A stretch of 64,000 nt of DNA from an uncultured Acetatifactor sp. (GCA_947624245.1 CANQJL010000010.1:23780-87779); one strand, 5' to 3'; counted from the first letter of the stretch, positions 54,474-62,982 are shown. The notes: generated by a model from the letters alone, not told the origin. A program made the numbers and translations.

Positions 54474-54837
54474 CTTTGTCCTCCTCATAATCCTCGATCA
54501 TCTGCTTAAGCTGCGCGACCTCCCTGCTGCTTAGCCGTCTGCGTCTGGCAAAGGCGGCCAGAAAGAGCGGCAGTGAGCCGTCGAAATGTTCGTCGATGAA
54601 CTGCTCGCCCTGCGCGGCCTGAAATTCCGCATGCGTCATGCGCACGGTGACGGTTCCGTTTTCGTTGGCAAAGATACCGCGGTCGCAGAGTCTCTTAAGC
54701 ATCGTGTAGGCGGTCGTGCGCTTCCAGCCGAATTCCTGCGCGCACAGGCGGGCGAGCTGCCCCGACGCAATCGGAGCCTTCTCCCAGATCAACTCCGCGA
54801 AGCGCTGTTCCATCTCTCCTAATTTGAATGGTTCCAT
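54457..54837 (-). CDS. BlaI/MecI family repressor (second copy)
   Basis: The 126-residue winged-helix protein has the BlaI words QRFAELIWEKAPIASGQLA, the recognition helix region WKRTTAYTMLKRLCDRGIF, and a C-terminal dimer domain ending in a charged tail. The start is ATG 54837 after GGGGGAAC. It overlaps the M56 gene by 17 bases, so the two are coupled. Two identical-arm operators overlap its promoter, making autoregulation very likely. It is only distantly like the first BlaI-type protein at 4.8 kb. Confidence 0.92.
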   Translation of the reverse strand: MEPFKLGEMEQRFAELIWEKAPIASGQLARLCAQEFGWKRTTAYTMLKRLCDRGIFANENGTVTVRMTHAEFQAAQGEQFIDEHFDGSLPLFLAAFARRRRLSSREVAQLKQMIEDYEEDKDERNT

Positions 54838-54861
54838 GTGTATGTTCCCCCTTTGCTTAGC

Positions 54862-54903
54862 TGTCTAATTGCTTTAGACAGGAGTAGTCTAACACGATTA
54901 GAC
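54862..54903. promoter_or_regulatory. Two BlaI-type operators
   Basis: Operator 1 is TGTCTAA-N5-TTAGACA (54862-54880). Operator 2 is GTCTAA-N5-TTAGAC (54887-54903). Arms are identical and the centres lie 24 bp apart, about two helical turns. Operator 2 overlaps the -10 and spacer of the blaI promoter. Confidence 0.85.
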
Positions 54904-54914
54904 ACATATGTCAA
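54886..54914 (-). promoter_or_regulatory. Promoter of the second blaI/M56 operon
   Basis: On the minus strand, consensus TTGACA (54914-54909), 17 bases, TAGACT (54891-54886). The -10 is imperfect because it is built into the operator arm. The remaining gap to 55125 holds the presumed promoter region of the MalY-type gene, with no clear motif. Confidence 0.7.
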
Positions 54915-55125
54915 CAATATTTTATTGGAATATTTTCATAGACCGTCTTTTTCTATTATCAAAACCTATCACCGGTTAAAAGAAAAAGGAATTATACAAA
55001 AGCTGTTTTTTGCGGTAGTATATAATATGCGTAAGCATACTTTGCTTCTTCCGTTCGTTTGTTGGTAGAATATCTGTATCCGAAAGAAGCAAATAACGTA
55101 TTCCGAGAGATAGAAGGTGAATTGC

Positions 55126-56304
55126 ATGGCTGAAAGAAATCTTGACTTTGACAGTGTGATAGACAGAAGAGGCACAAAAAGCCTGAAATATGATTTTGCC
55201 AAAAAGCGCGGGAAGCCGGAAGATGTGCTGCCCTTGTGGGTGGCGGACATGGATTTCAAGACTTCCTCTTATATCGAAGATGCGCTTGTGGAACGTGCCG
55301 GGCATGGAATCTTCGGCTACAGCGAGGTGCAGAGGCCGTATTTTGAAATCGTAAGCGCATGGATGAAAAAGCACCATGACTGGGACGTGCAGGAAGAATG
55401 GCTGGTAAAGACGCCGGGCAGCATATTTGCGCTGGCAATGGCAATCAGGGCATATACCAAGCCGGGAGACGGCGTACTGATCCAGATGCCGGTCTATTAT
55501 CCGTTTTCGGAAGTGATAGAAGACAACGGAAGAAAAGTGGTAGGCAGCACGTTATATCTGGGAGAGGATAACCGCTATCACATGGACTTTGAGGATCTTG
55601 AAAAAAAGATCGTCGGGGAGGACGTGAAGCTGTTCTTTCTGTGCAGCCCCCACAATCCTGTGGGAAGGGTCTGGACAAGGGAGGAGCTGACAAGGCTGGG
55701 GGACATCTGCGTGAAGCATCATGTGCTCGTTGTCAGCGATGAGATCCATCAGGATTTTGTATTTCAGGGAAAGCATTTTGTCTTTGCGGGTCTGAAAAAA
55801 GAATATGAGGACATCAGTATTGTCTGTACCTCGCCGAGCAAGACATTTAATCTTGCCGGTATGGTGCTGTCCAACATTTTTATTCCGAACCATAAGCTGC
55901 GGCATAAATTCTGCAGGGAGGTGGCTGCGGCAGGCATAAGCCAGCTTGGCGTGATGGGACTTATAGCATGTGAAGCCGCATACAGCAAGGGGGAGGAATG
56001 GTATCAGGCAATGCTGGCCTATGTGGCGGATAATATCGCCTTTACAAAAAAGTATGTGGAAGAAAAGCTCCCCGGCGTGCGCATGACAGAACACGAGGGA
56101 ACTTACCTTGTATGGCTTGATTTCAGGGGAACCGGACTTTCCGCAGAGGAACTGGACGAGCGGATCGTCTATCGGGCGAAGCTGTGGTTGGACAGCGGAA
56201 AGATCTTTGGGGAGAGCGGAAGGGGATTCCAGCGGATCAACGTCGCCTGTCCCAGAAGCGTGCTGTCGGAAGTACTGGAAAGAATCAGGAAAGTAATAGA
56301 GTAA
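55126..56304 (+). CDS. MalY/PatB-type PLP-dependent C-S lyase (aminotransferase fold)
   Basis: The 392-residue fold-type I PLP enzyme opens with FDSVIDRRGTKSLKYD and PLWVADMDF, both typical of MalY/PatB. It has CSPHNPVGRVW, SDEIHQDF, and the PLP lysine K239 in SPSKTFNLAG. It would split cystathionine or cysteine to release thiol, ammonia and pyruvate. The start is ATG 55126, 7 bases after AGAAGGTG; the GTG three codons earlier overlaps that site. It converges on the MATE gene, with only 14 bases between. Confidence 0.93.
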   Translation: MAERNLDFDSVIDRRGTKSLKYDFAKKRGKPEDVLPLWVADMDFKTSSYIEDALVERAGHGIFGYSEVQRPYFEIVSAWMKKHHDWDVQEEWLVKTPGSIFALAMAIRAYTKPGDGVLIQMPVYYPFSEVIEDNGRKVVGSTLYLGEDNRYHMDFEDLEKKIVGEDVKLFFLCSPHNPVGRVWTREELTRLGDICVKHHVLVVSDEIHQDFVFQGKHFVFAGLKKEYEDISIVCTSPSKTFNLAGMVLSNIFIPNHKLRHKFCREVAAAGISQLGVMGLIACEAAYSKGEEWYQAMLAYVADNIAFTKKYVEEKLPGVRMTEHEGTYLVWLDFRGTGLSAEELDERIVYRAKLWLDSGKIFGESGRGFQRINVACPRSVLSEVLERIRKVIE

Positions 56305-56318
56305 GGGTGCTATAATAA

Positions 56319-57680
56319 TCACAATCGGCAGACATCTTTTCCCATTTTTCTCCATAACGGCACAAACAGGAGAATACCGACCAGCATAGCGCCGCAGTCC
56401 GCGATAGGAGTTGCCCACGCGATGGCATCAGCGCCGGCAAGAGAATCCAGAAGGAACATAAACGGCACGTCCAGCCCGCCTTTTCTCAGCATGGAAAGCA
56501 CCAGCGGTTTTCCTTTCTGTCCCACAGACTGAAAGATGGAAATAATGACCGTTGTAATCGCCGTGAACGGTCCTGTGATGCAGATAATTCTCTGAAACAT
56601 GCTGCCATAGTGTACAGTCTGCGCGTCGTTGATGAAAGCCCGTACCAGCGGATTCGCGCAGGTAAACAAAAGGACTGCCCCGACTGTCGTAACGGTAAGG
56701 CTCAGAATCAGCGTCACCTTGATGGCGTCCCGCATACGCTGGGTGTTTTTTGCAGAGAAATTATAGCCAATCAGCGGGATAACACCCTGGCTCAGACCGT
56801 TGGCGATAGCAAAGGCCAGCATATCGATTTTCTTGGCGATGCCGATTCCTGCTACCGCCGCATTGGAATAATGGACCAGCAGTTTATTGAGGGTGATGTT
56901 CGAGAAGATTCCCATGACGTTCATGATAGAACTGGGGAGTCCCACCAACAACACTTCTTTGGGTATGCCGTCCGAGACGGAATAATATCTTGGGTTCAAG
57001 GTAAGATGGAACCTGCTGTGTTTTATCAGAATCAGGAGCATAAAGTACAGCATCGCGATTAAATTGGAGAGCATGGTTGCCACAGCAGCACCCGTGATCT
57101 CAAGATGAAAACCGAAAATAAACACGGGGTCCAAAAGTATGTTGAGACCGCCGCCAAGCGCCACGCCGAAGCTGGCCTGACCGGAATACCCTTCTGCCCG
57201 AACAAGATGCGCCAAGGCGGCGTTCAGCACAGTCGGTATTGCACCCACGGTCAGCGTCCAAAAGAGGTAGCTCGCACAGAAATCATAGGTGTATTCATCT
57301 GCCCCGACCAGAGGGAGAATTGTGCCGTGGAGGGCAAATATCCCAACTCCATATAGAAACGCCACTGCGGCAGATGTCCAGATGCAGAAAGCTGAGGTTT
57401 TCCGCGCCTTGGCCGTGTCACCCAGTCCTAAGCTTCGTGAGATAAGACTGGCACCGCCGATGCCGAAGAGGTTGGCAAGCCCCGTGGTCACCAGAAACAG
57501 CGGCAGACAAAGAGATGCGGCAGCCACCTGGTTGGGATCGCCAACCTGTCCGACAAAAAATGTGTCTGCCATATTATAGATGACGGTGATCATCTGGCTG
57601 ATCACTGTGGGGACCACCAGAGCCAGAACCGCTTGAATGACAGGGGTTTTTTCGAAAAGTTCTGTCTTGTCTGCTTTCAT
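56319..57680 (-). CDS. MATE family efflux transporter
   Basis: The 453-residue protein has twelve predicted helices in two homologous halves. It shows the MATE words PTVISQMITVIYNMADTFFVGQVGD and, in the second half, PSSIMNVMGIFSNITLNKLL. It resembles the MepA/DinF branch, which exports cationic drugs using an ion gradient. Its start overlaps the TetR stop (ATGA), so it is directly coupled to its regulator. The substrate is unknown. Confidence 0.94.
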   Translation of the reverse strand: MKADKTELFEKTPVIQAVLALVVPTVISQMITVIYNMADTFFVGQVGDPNQVAAASLCLPLFLVTTGLANLFGIGGASLISRSLGLGDTAKARKTSAFCIWTSAAVAFLYGVGIFALHGTILPLVGADEYTYDFCASYLFWTLTVGAIPTVLNAALAHLVRAEGYSGQASFGVALGGGLNILLDPVFIFGFHLEITGAAVATMLSNLIAMLYFMLLILIKHSRFHLTLNPRYYSVSDGIPKEVLLVGLPSSIMNVMGIFSNITLNKLLVHYSNAAVAGIGIAKKIDMLAFAIANGLSQGVIPLIGYNFSAKNTQRMRDAIKVTLILSLTVTTVGAVLLFTCANPLVRAFINDAQTVHYGSMFQRIICITGPFTAITTVIISIFQSVGQKGKPLVLSMLRKGGLDVPFMFLLDSLAGADAIAWATPIADCGAMLVGILLFVPLWRKMGKDVCRL

Positions 57681-58258
57681 CCTCGCGCCTCCTTCTCCGA
57701 ATTTTCAAGCAGCAAAATAAATCCACGAACCGCTATCCGGTAGCTGTCTGCGACGTCAACCGGAAATTGCCGGAAACAGCCGGCCTCCTCCTGAGAGAGA
57801 AAGCCGTGCATGATGCTGCGAAAGACCCTCTGCAGGTGCATCATCTGCTCCCTGGTCAAATGATAACCGGCCATCGCTGTCATGATGGGTTCCACGATGT
57901 CAAACCCGGCACTGTGGATCGCGTCATTTTTTACCATAGGCAGAGACAGAATGACTTTATAGATCTCCGGACGATCTTTGCCGAAACGGTAATAGGCGTC
58001 AGCCAGTGCTTCGATAGCCTCTGACCGTTCCTTTCCGGCAATGGCGGCCAGTTGTGCCTTCTTAAGTTCCGAAATAGCGTAATAGCCAATCTCAGTGTGA
58101 AGTTCGTCTGAACTTTTGATGTGATTATATAATGATGCCGCTTTTATATGGAGCCTGTCTGCCAGTTCCCGCAAGGAAAAACTGTGCAGTCCTTCTGATT
58201 CGATCATCTCTATGGCGGCCGCAATAATGTCCGAACGGGTTAAACCTTGTCGAGCCAT
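57677..58258 (-). CDS. TetR/AcrR family repressor of the MATE operon
   Basis: The 193-residue protein has a TetR N-terminal HTH (DIIAAAIEMIESEGLHSFSLRELADRL split over residues 10-36, then KAASLYNHIKSSDEL) and a C-terminal domain of the WHG type (FRSIMHGFLSQEEAG). The promoter upstream is bracketed by two CTAAC-N3-GTTAG operators, so it almost surely represses itself and the MATE pump. The ligand is likely a pump substrate. Confidence 0.93.
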   Translation of the reverse strand: MARQGLTRSDIIAAAIEMIESEGLHSFSLRELADRLHIKAASLYNHIKSSDELHTEIGYYAISELKKAQLAAIAGKERSEAIEALADAYYRFGKDRPEIYKVILSLPMVKNDAIHSAGFDIVEPIMTAMAGYHLTREQMMHLQRVFRSIMHGFLSQEEAGCFRQFPVDVADSYRIAVRGFILLLENSEKEARG

Positions 58259-58275
58259 AATTCCCTCCCTGATAA

Positions 58276-58323
58276 ACTAACGGCGTTAGTATTATTGTAT
58301 GCTAACACCGTTAGTTTTGTCAA
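58276..58323 (-). promoter_or_regulatory. TetR-MATE promoter with two TetR operators
   Basis: On the minus strand TTGACA (58323-58318) is followed after 18 bases by TACAAT (58299-58294). Operators CTAAC-N3-GTTAG lie at 58302-58314, between -35 and -10, and at 58277-58289, over the start region. Their centres are 25 bp apart. Confidence 0.88.
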
Positions 58324-58377
58324 GAAGAGAGCTTCAAGTTTTCAAAAATATCATTGTTGGGAATTGCACCTGCGCTG

Positions 58378-58406
58378 TTGAAAGCAGGGGATGTTTTTGG
58401 TATACT
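58378..58406 (+). promoter_or_regulatory. Promoter of the PhzF gene
   Basis: TTGAAA (58378-58383), 17 bases, TATACT (58401-58406) with an extended TGG. A leader of about 160 bases follows, containing a GC-rich inverted segment near 58430-58450 that I cannot assign. Confidence 0.7.
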
Positions 58407-58575
58407 CAAAGAAAAAGTCGTTGTCTGCGGCGGGCAGCCCCTGCCGTGTCGTCCGAACGCTGACGAGTGAGGATCGAATGGAACAATAAGTTTTCGCTTG
58501 CGGGGAAGAATCAGTGCAGTAAATGGGTATATAAAGAATATAGAAATAACGGAATTTGCGGAGGTCAATTTTATC

Positions 58576-59358
58576 ATGAAGCAATATATCGTAGACGCAT
58601 TTACCAATAAGCCGTTTGCGGGCAATCCGGCCGCTGTCTGCGTGATGGAAAGCTGGCCGGCCGAAGAAGCTATGATGAAACTGGCTATGGAAAACAATCT
58701 GTCGGAGACGGCTTTTATTGTGAAGGAAGAAAAGGGCTATCATCTGCGGTGGTTTACGCCGGGAACGGAGGTCGAGCTGTGCGGTCATGCGACGCTGGCG
58801 GCCGCGTTTGTGATTCTCAATTTCTACGAGCAGGGCAGCAGTGAAGTAAAATTCAATACGCTCAGCGGCGAGCTGACAATTCGACGTGCGGGAAATCTGT
58901 ATGAGATGGATTTTCCGACTTACGAGCTGAAGGAAATTCCGGTCACGGACGCCATGGAAAAGGCATTCGGAGCGCGTCCGGTCAAAGCGGTACTTGGACT
59001 TGATCTGATCTGCGTTTTTGATTCTGAGGATACCGTTAGAAATATGAATCCGGATCAGATGCTCTTGGCCAGCATTGAGGGGCGAATTCAGAATGCTACG
59101 GCACTCGGAACGGAAACCGACTGCGTGTCCCGCAGCTTCTGTCCGAAACTGAGCATTGCGGAAGATCCTGTTTGCGGTTCGGCACATTGTCAGATTGCTG
59201 CATTCTGGGCAGAACAGCTAAAGAAAGAGGAAATTTATGCTTATCAGGCATCGAAGCGCGGCGGTTACCTGCATTGCAAAATGAAAGAAAACAACAGAAT
59301 CATCATTAGCGGAGAAGCTGCCTTGGCAGCAGTCTCCGAGATTGTTGCCAAGCTGTGA
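58576..59358 (+). CDS. PhzF family isomerase-like protein
   Basis: The 260-residue protein has the diaminopimelate-epimerase-like PhzF fold: QYIVDAFTNKPFAGNPAAVCV, NLSETAF with catalytic-type E44, CGHATLAAA, and AEDPVCGSAHCQIAAFWAE. Family members isomerise small acids; most, like this one, are not in phenazine clusters and have no known substrate. The start is ATG 58576 after GGAGGTC; an upstream frame to 58498 has no site. Confidence 0.93.
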   Translation: MKQYIVDAFTNKPFAGNPAAVCVMESWPAEEAMMKLAMENNLSETAFIVKEEKGYHLRWFTPGTEVELCGHATLAAAFVILNFYEQGSSEVKFNTLSGELTIRRAGNLYEMDFPTYELKEIPVTDAMEKAFGARPVKAVLGLDLICVFDSEDTVRNMNPDQMLLASIEGRIQNATALGTETDCVSRSFCPKLSIAEDPVCGSAHCQIAAFWAEQLKKEEIYAYQASKRGGYLHCKMKENNRIIISGEAALAAVSEIVAKL

Positions 59359-59413
59359 AGGGGATAACAGGAGGTTTAACCTTTTGAAAAATTAATTTTG
59401 GATATAATATAGG

Positions 59414-59442
59414 TTGAATTTATCCTAGAATCGGCATATACT
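59414..59442 (+). promoter_or_regulatory. Promoter of the phd-like gene
   Basis: TTGAAT (59414-59419), 17 bases, TATACT (59437-59442), 33 bases before the start codon. Confidence 0.6.
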
Positions 59443-59474
59443 ATAATCATCAAAATGATGCGGAGGTATATATA

Positions 59475-59717
59475 ATGACAATAGATACGAATACAATGGT
59501 TTCTATTACAGAGGCAAATCAAAATTTTTCAAAAGTGGCCAGACTGGTGGATGAGCATGGAACGGCAGTTATTTTGAAAAACAATGTTCCCCGATATCTT
59601 GTAATTGATTTCAGCAAAGCAGAGTCAGAGTGTGAAGCAGCGGATGAGGATGTATTAAACATATCCGAAAGATTATTGGCAAAGAATAAGGAAGCATACG
59701 AGGTATTGGCTCGATGA
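59475..59717 (+). CDS. Phd/YefM-type antitoxin
   Basis: The 80-residue protein shows the Phd N-terminal DNA-binding fold: VSITEANQNFSKVARLVDEHG, then VILKNNVPRYLVIDF. A C-terminal acidic tail would wrap the toxin. The start is ATG 59475 after GGAGG. Its stop overlaps an ATG (ATGA) that opens a Doc-like frame of only 17 codons, so the antitoxin is now without a working partner here. Composition is AT-richer than flanking genes. Confidence 0.9.
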   Translation: MTIDTNTMVSITEANQNFSKVARLVDEHGTAVILKNNVPRYLVIDFSKAESECEAADEDVLNISERLLAKNKEAYEVLAR

Positions 59718-59767
59718 TCAGACTGACCAAAAAACAGATTCTGATGCTCCATGCGATAACTTTATGA
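59714..59767 (+). pseudogene. Remnant of a Doc-type toxin (first 17 codons)
   Basis: The frame reads MIRLTKKQILMLHAITL and then stops. The first 13 residues match the start of death-on-curing (Doc, Fic-fold) proteins (MIxLTKxQILMLH), and the ATGA overlap with phd is the usual arrangement. The rest of the roughly 120-residue toxin, with its HxFx(D/N)xNKR motif, is gone, and a terminator follows directly. It is too short for normal gene finding. Confidence 0.75.
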
Positions 59768-59770
59768 AAG

Positions 59771-59804
59771 AGGAGAGGCGACGATTTATCGGCCTCTCCT
59801 TTTA
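59771..59804 (+). terminator. Intrinsic terminator after phd and the doc remnant
   Basis: AGGAGAGGC (59771-59779) pairs with GCCTCTCCT (59792-59800), then TTTT. It overlaps the 3' end of the convergent carbohydrate-binding gene and could also slow transcription from that side. Confidence 0.8.
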
Positions 59805-61603
59805 TAGCATCCGGCAATCACACAGCCGAACAGAAGAACGACAACTGAGGCGCCCAGCAGTATCAGTGCTTCCGAAGAGATTGAAGCCCCTGCGTCTGCT
59901 GTCTGCAGGGCGTTTTCCCGTTCCGCCATATTTCCTTGCTGCAGTTCGGGAGGCACCATGCTTCTCTCAGTCCCATTCTGTCTTTCCGGCGGCTGCATTT
60001 CACCTGCGTCTCCGTCCCTGGGGAATCTTGGAGAACTATTTTCGTTCGGAACGCTTTCGTTGTCTTGTGTCTCATCGGCCGTACCGTCGTCAAATGCCCT
60101 GCCGTCCCGGCCGAAACCGCCTCGGTCCGGCATCTGTCCGCCGCCAAAGCCGTTTCCGTCCGGCATCTGTCCGCCGCCAAAGCCGTCTCCGCTAGGCATC
60201 TGCCCGCCGCCAAAGCCGTTTCCGTCCGGCATCTGTCTGCCGCCGAATCCACCTCCGAATCCGCCGCCGTTTGAAACATTATCAACGGTCATTTCCGTCT
60301 CGGTATCTCCGACAATCAGCGTACAGGTATCTCCGATCTTCATTTCCGGCAGACTGACAAGGACAGAAGAAAAACTGTACGGAATTTTCTCTGAAATGAG
60401 TTCGTTTCCGGCGGCATCTATGACCGTTACTATTGTACCGGCCGACGCCGCAGCGGTCTGCATCAAAAAGCCCTGCGTGGAAGACGAATCAAATCCCTCC
60501 GCCATGCCGCTGCTCCCGCAGGCCAGTACCGTTCCGCCGCTGATTTCACATTTGCCGCCGTTTTCACTGCCGTAGTCAATCGCACAGCTCCCACCGCTGT
60601 CACTGACGCTGACAAACAGCTTTCCTCCGCTGATATAGATATCTTTGTTGGAGTCGAGACCGTCCGCATCTCTTCCGGCTTCATTGGTGACGGTGATCTC
60701 CCCGCCGGTGATGGTAATGACGGAATTGCCGCTGTTTCCGTTAGCATTGATTCCGTCATCGGTGGGTGCAATATCAATCGTCCCGCCGGCAATGGTGATC
60801 TGGGTTGCTTCAAGTCCCTCATAGCAGGACGGAATCGTGATATTTCCGGATTCCACATAAATAAAAGCCGTCTCGTCGTCATTGGAAACCACGATGCCGT
60901 CGTCGCCTGCGGAAAGCGTGAGATCGGCGTCCTTGATCCGCGCGCTGTCATTCGCATGGATCGTATCCTGCGCGGCGGTCACGCTGACCGTGCCGCCCGT
61001 AATCACAAAATCGTCGTTGCACACGATACCGTGTTGATACTCCGCGGTCACAGTGAGCGAACCGGTCCCGTTAATGGTCAGATCATCTCTGGAATACACC
61101 GTTCCGTCTACACCGGCAGACACCGCTTCCTCACTGTAAGAGGAACCGGAGGCCAGAGTATTCTCGGTGCCCTCCTGCAGGGTCAGGAACACCTTGCCCG
61201 CCTGCTCCACGCGGAGGGCGGCGTTATCCTCACAGTGAACGGAAGCGCCGTCCAGCAACAGCCAGACCTTGTCGTCATTGTCCGCTTCGATGATGACAGA
61301 GCCATCGGAAAGCTCGCCGGAAAGCACATATTTTCCCGCGTACACGATATGAATTTCATTGTGATAGACGTAAGCGCCGTTTCCCTTCACCGTACTGTCT
61401 TCGTCCGCAAGGGTGATCTGCGTCGCGCCTGCCAAGTCCCAAGTGCTGTTCAAGTCGTTTTCGGTAAACATGGCATCGACGTTTTCCTCGCTGACAACGG
61501 CAGTGATACCCAGCGACTTTCCGCACATAAAGAGCAGGGTCAGGAGCAGGGTGAACGCGGTGATTCCGATACAGATCGCATCGATATGCTTATGTGTTGC
61601 CAT
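59786..61603 (-). CDS. Carbohydrate-binding beta-helix surface protein (Cthe_2159/DUF4353 type)
   Basis: The 605-residue protein has an N-terminal membrane segment (about 8-34) and a beta-helical domain (about 50-430) of repeated TITGGTVSVTA- and DDGIVVSNDD-like rungs with many Asp turns. A low-complexity tail with four GFGGGQMPDGN-type units follows, then a C-terminal membrane helix (about 575-597) and a KRRGR tail. Cthe_2159 relatives bind acidic polysaccharide and calcium. It is the third gene of an operon with VTC and DUF4956 proteins. The usual CotH-like kinase of such clusters is not here. Confidence 0.85.
   Translation of the reverse strand: MATHKHIDAICIGITAFTLLLTLLFMCGKSLGITAVVSEENVDAMFTENDLNSTWDLAGATQITLADEDSTVKGNGAYVYHNEIHIVYAGKYVLSGELSDGSVIIEADNDDKVWLLLDGASVHCEDNAALRVEQAGKVFLTLQEGTENTLASGSSYSEEAVSAGVDGTVYSRDDLTINGTGSLTVTAEYQHGIVCNDDFVITGGTVSVTAAQDTIHANDSARIKDADLTLSAGDDGIVVSNDDETAFIYVESGNITIPSCYEGLEATQITIAGGTIDIAPTDDGINANGNSGNSVITITGGEITVTNEAGRDADGLDSNKDIYISGGKLFVSVSDSGGSCAIDYGSENGGKCEISGGTVLACGSSGMAEGFDSSSTQGFLMQTAAASAGTIVTVIDAAGNELISEKIPYSFSSVLVSLPEMKIGDTCTLIVGDTETEMTVDNVSNGGGFGGGFGGRQMPDGNGFGGGQMPSGDGFGGGQMPDGNGFGGGQMPDRGGFGRDGRAFDDGTADETQDNESVPNENSSPRFPRDGDAGEMQPPERQNGTERSMVPPELQQGNMAERENALQTADAGASISSEALILLGASVVVLLFGCVIAGCYKRRGR
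60118..60250 (-). repeat. 33-bp repeat coding for GFGGGQMPDGN units
   Basis: Four copies with a 33-base period lie in the tail of the carbohydrate-binding protein. The unit is Gly-rich and probably forms a flexible linker. Confidence 0.85.
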
Positions 61604-61614
61604 AAGGCGCCTCC

Positions 61615-62286
61615 TTATCCCATGTACTCCCCGTTAAAGCTCACCAATACCGCGCTTGCCACGCCGTTCATTTCAGACAGTTCGTTAATAAAATCCGTAT
61701 TGTCGTCCTTCAAACGGATTTCAAAGTTCAGTTCAATGTTCCCCTTCTGCGCGGTCTTGCTCTTGATGACACAGCGCTCCGCCTGCTTGTCCAGATAGGC
61801 CTTGGCCGCCTGTTCGCTTTCATGGCTGCTGCATTGCAGCACCACAATATAGGGATTGCTGTGGGTCTTTCGGTTCACAAAGACCAGCAGGATCAGACCG
61901 ATGATGACGCTGCCGATCACCGCCAGCGGAATCATGCCCGCCGCAAGGACGATGCCTACGGCAATCGACCAGAACAGGAACGCAATATCCAGCGGCTCTT
62001 TGATTGCAGTCCGGAAACGAACGATGGACAGGGCACCGACCATACCCAGGGAAAGCACCACATTCGAGGTGACGGCGAGGATAACGACCGTAGTGATCAT
62101 GGTAAGTGCGATCAGCGTGACCCCAAAGGAGGAGGAATACATCACGCCGTTGTAGGTCTTTTTATAGATCAGGAAAATGAAGATGCCGAGGCCAAAGGCC
62201 AATACCAACGCCAGCGCCATATCAAGAATGGTCACGCCGGAAATGTTCTCTAAAAAATTGGATTTAAAAATATCATTGAATGTCAT
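61615..62286 (-). CDS. DUF4956 membrane protein
   Basis: The 223-residue protein has four membrane helices (residues about 20-135) with the family signature MVGALSIVRFRTAIKEPLD, then a cytosolic ferredoxin-like domain of about 85 residues. DUF4956 proteins almost always stand beside VTC-domain polymerases and are thought to be their membrane partners; the exact role is unknown. It is 11 bases upstream of the carbohydrate-binding gene. Confidence 0.92.
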   Translation of the reverse strand: MTFNDIFKSNFLENISGVTILDMALALVLAFGLGIFIFLIYKKTYNGVMYSSSFGVTLIALTMITTVVILAVTSNVVLSLGMVGALSIVRFRTAIKEPLDIAFLFWSIAVGIVLAAGMIPLAVIGSVIIGLILLVFVNRKTHSNPYIVVLQCSSHESEQAAKAYLDKQAERCVIKSKTAQKGNIELNFEIRLKDDNTDFINELSEMNGVASAVLVSFNGEYMG

Positions 62287-62310
62287 CGTTTTGATTCCTT
62301 TCTGCGTAGA

Positions 62311-62982
62311 TTAGCCGTAAATACGGCATTGAGCGTATTTTGAGAAGGCGGACGCTCTGCGGCCAGTGATCTGAACGGCGTCCCGAATCACGTCCGGAAG
62401 GAAGGCGTCCCATTTCACTTCCATCAGGACAGGGGCGTCGCCTGCAGGAACCGTCACAAGCCCTTCGTTAAGAAAATCGGTACACCGCAGGCCGGTGCGG
62501 ATTCCGTAATCGAATGTGATGCGGACATTGCCCGGACGGTAGATAAACGGCTCCCGTGTGTAATCCACCACGACCTTAGGACGAAGCCCTTCGGTCTTCA
62601 TTTTGTAACAGAGCTCCTGCATCAGCGGCGGTGCGTTCTGTTGGCTCTGCGGAGTGCCTCCGTCGGCAATCGCCTGTGCCTGCCCGGTTGTGATCTGCAC
62701 GGACTGTTTATGACAAAGACCGTTCAGTTTGCTCTTTTTCTCCAGGCTCAAAAAGCCGGTGTCGCCGTTATAATAGCGGATGCGGAACTTTTCCCGTCGG
62801 TTGACGCCGTCGATCTTCTCGCGCAGCGCCCGGTCTTCCGGAGTGTCAAAGTACAGACTGCGAATACGATACCTGCCGTTTACGGTGTGCTCATCGGGTT
62901 CCATGAGAAGCCGCAGCCGGCTGCGCAGCGCCAGAAGGTCGGCTGTATTGATCTCTATCTTCCATTCATGCCGAAAGTCCAT
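62311..62982 (-). CDS. VTC-domain polyphosphate-polymerase-like protein
   Basis: The 223-residue protein is a CYTH-superfamily tunnel enzyme: RHEWKIEIN, RYRIRSLYFDTPED, REKFRIRYYNG, LEKKSKLNG, and late LMEVKWDAFLP with alternating basic and acidic residues. In yeast VTC4 this domain makes polyphosphate from ATP. Bacterial forms next to DUF4956 may use another phosphate polymer or modify a surface glycan. I use ATG 62982 behind AAGGAGGAAA; the 16 upstream codons lack a site. Confidence 0.88.
   Translation of the reverse strand: MDFRHEWKIEINTADLLALRSRLRLLMEPDEHTVNGRYRIRSLYFDTPEDRALREKIDGVNRREKFRIRYYNGDTGFLSLEKKSKLNGLCHKQSVQITTGQAQAIADGGTPQSQQNAPPLMQELCYKMKTEGLRPKVVVDYTREPFIYRPGNVRITFDYGIRTGLRCTDFLNEGLVTVPAGDAPVLMEVKWDAFLPDVIRDAVQITGRRASAFSKYAQCRIYG

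Noticed and set aside
60118..60250. CRISPR-like array
   Set aside because: The regular 33-bp period is an in-frame coding repeat for a Gly-rich tail, without unique spacers.
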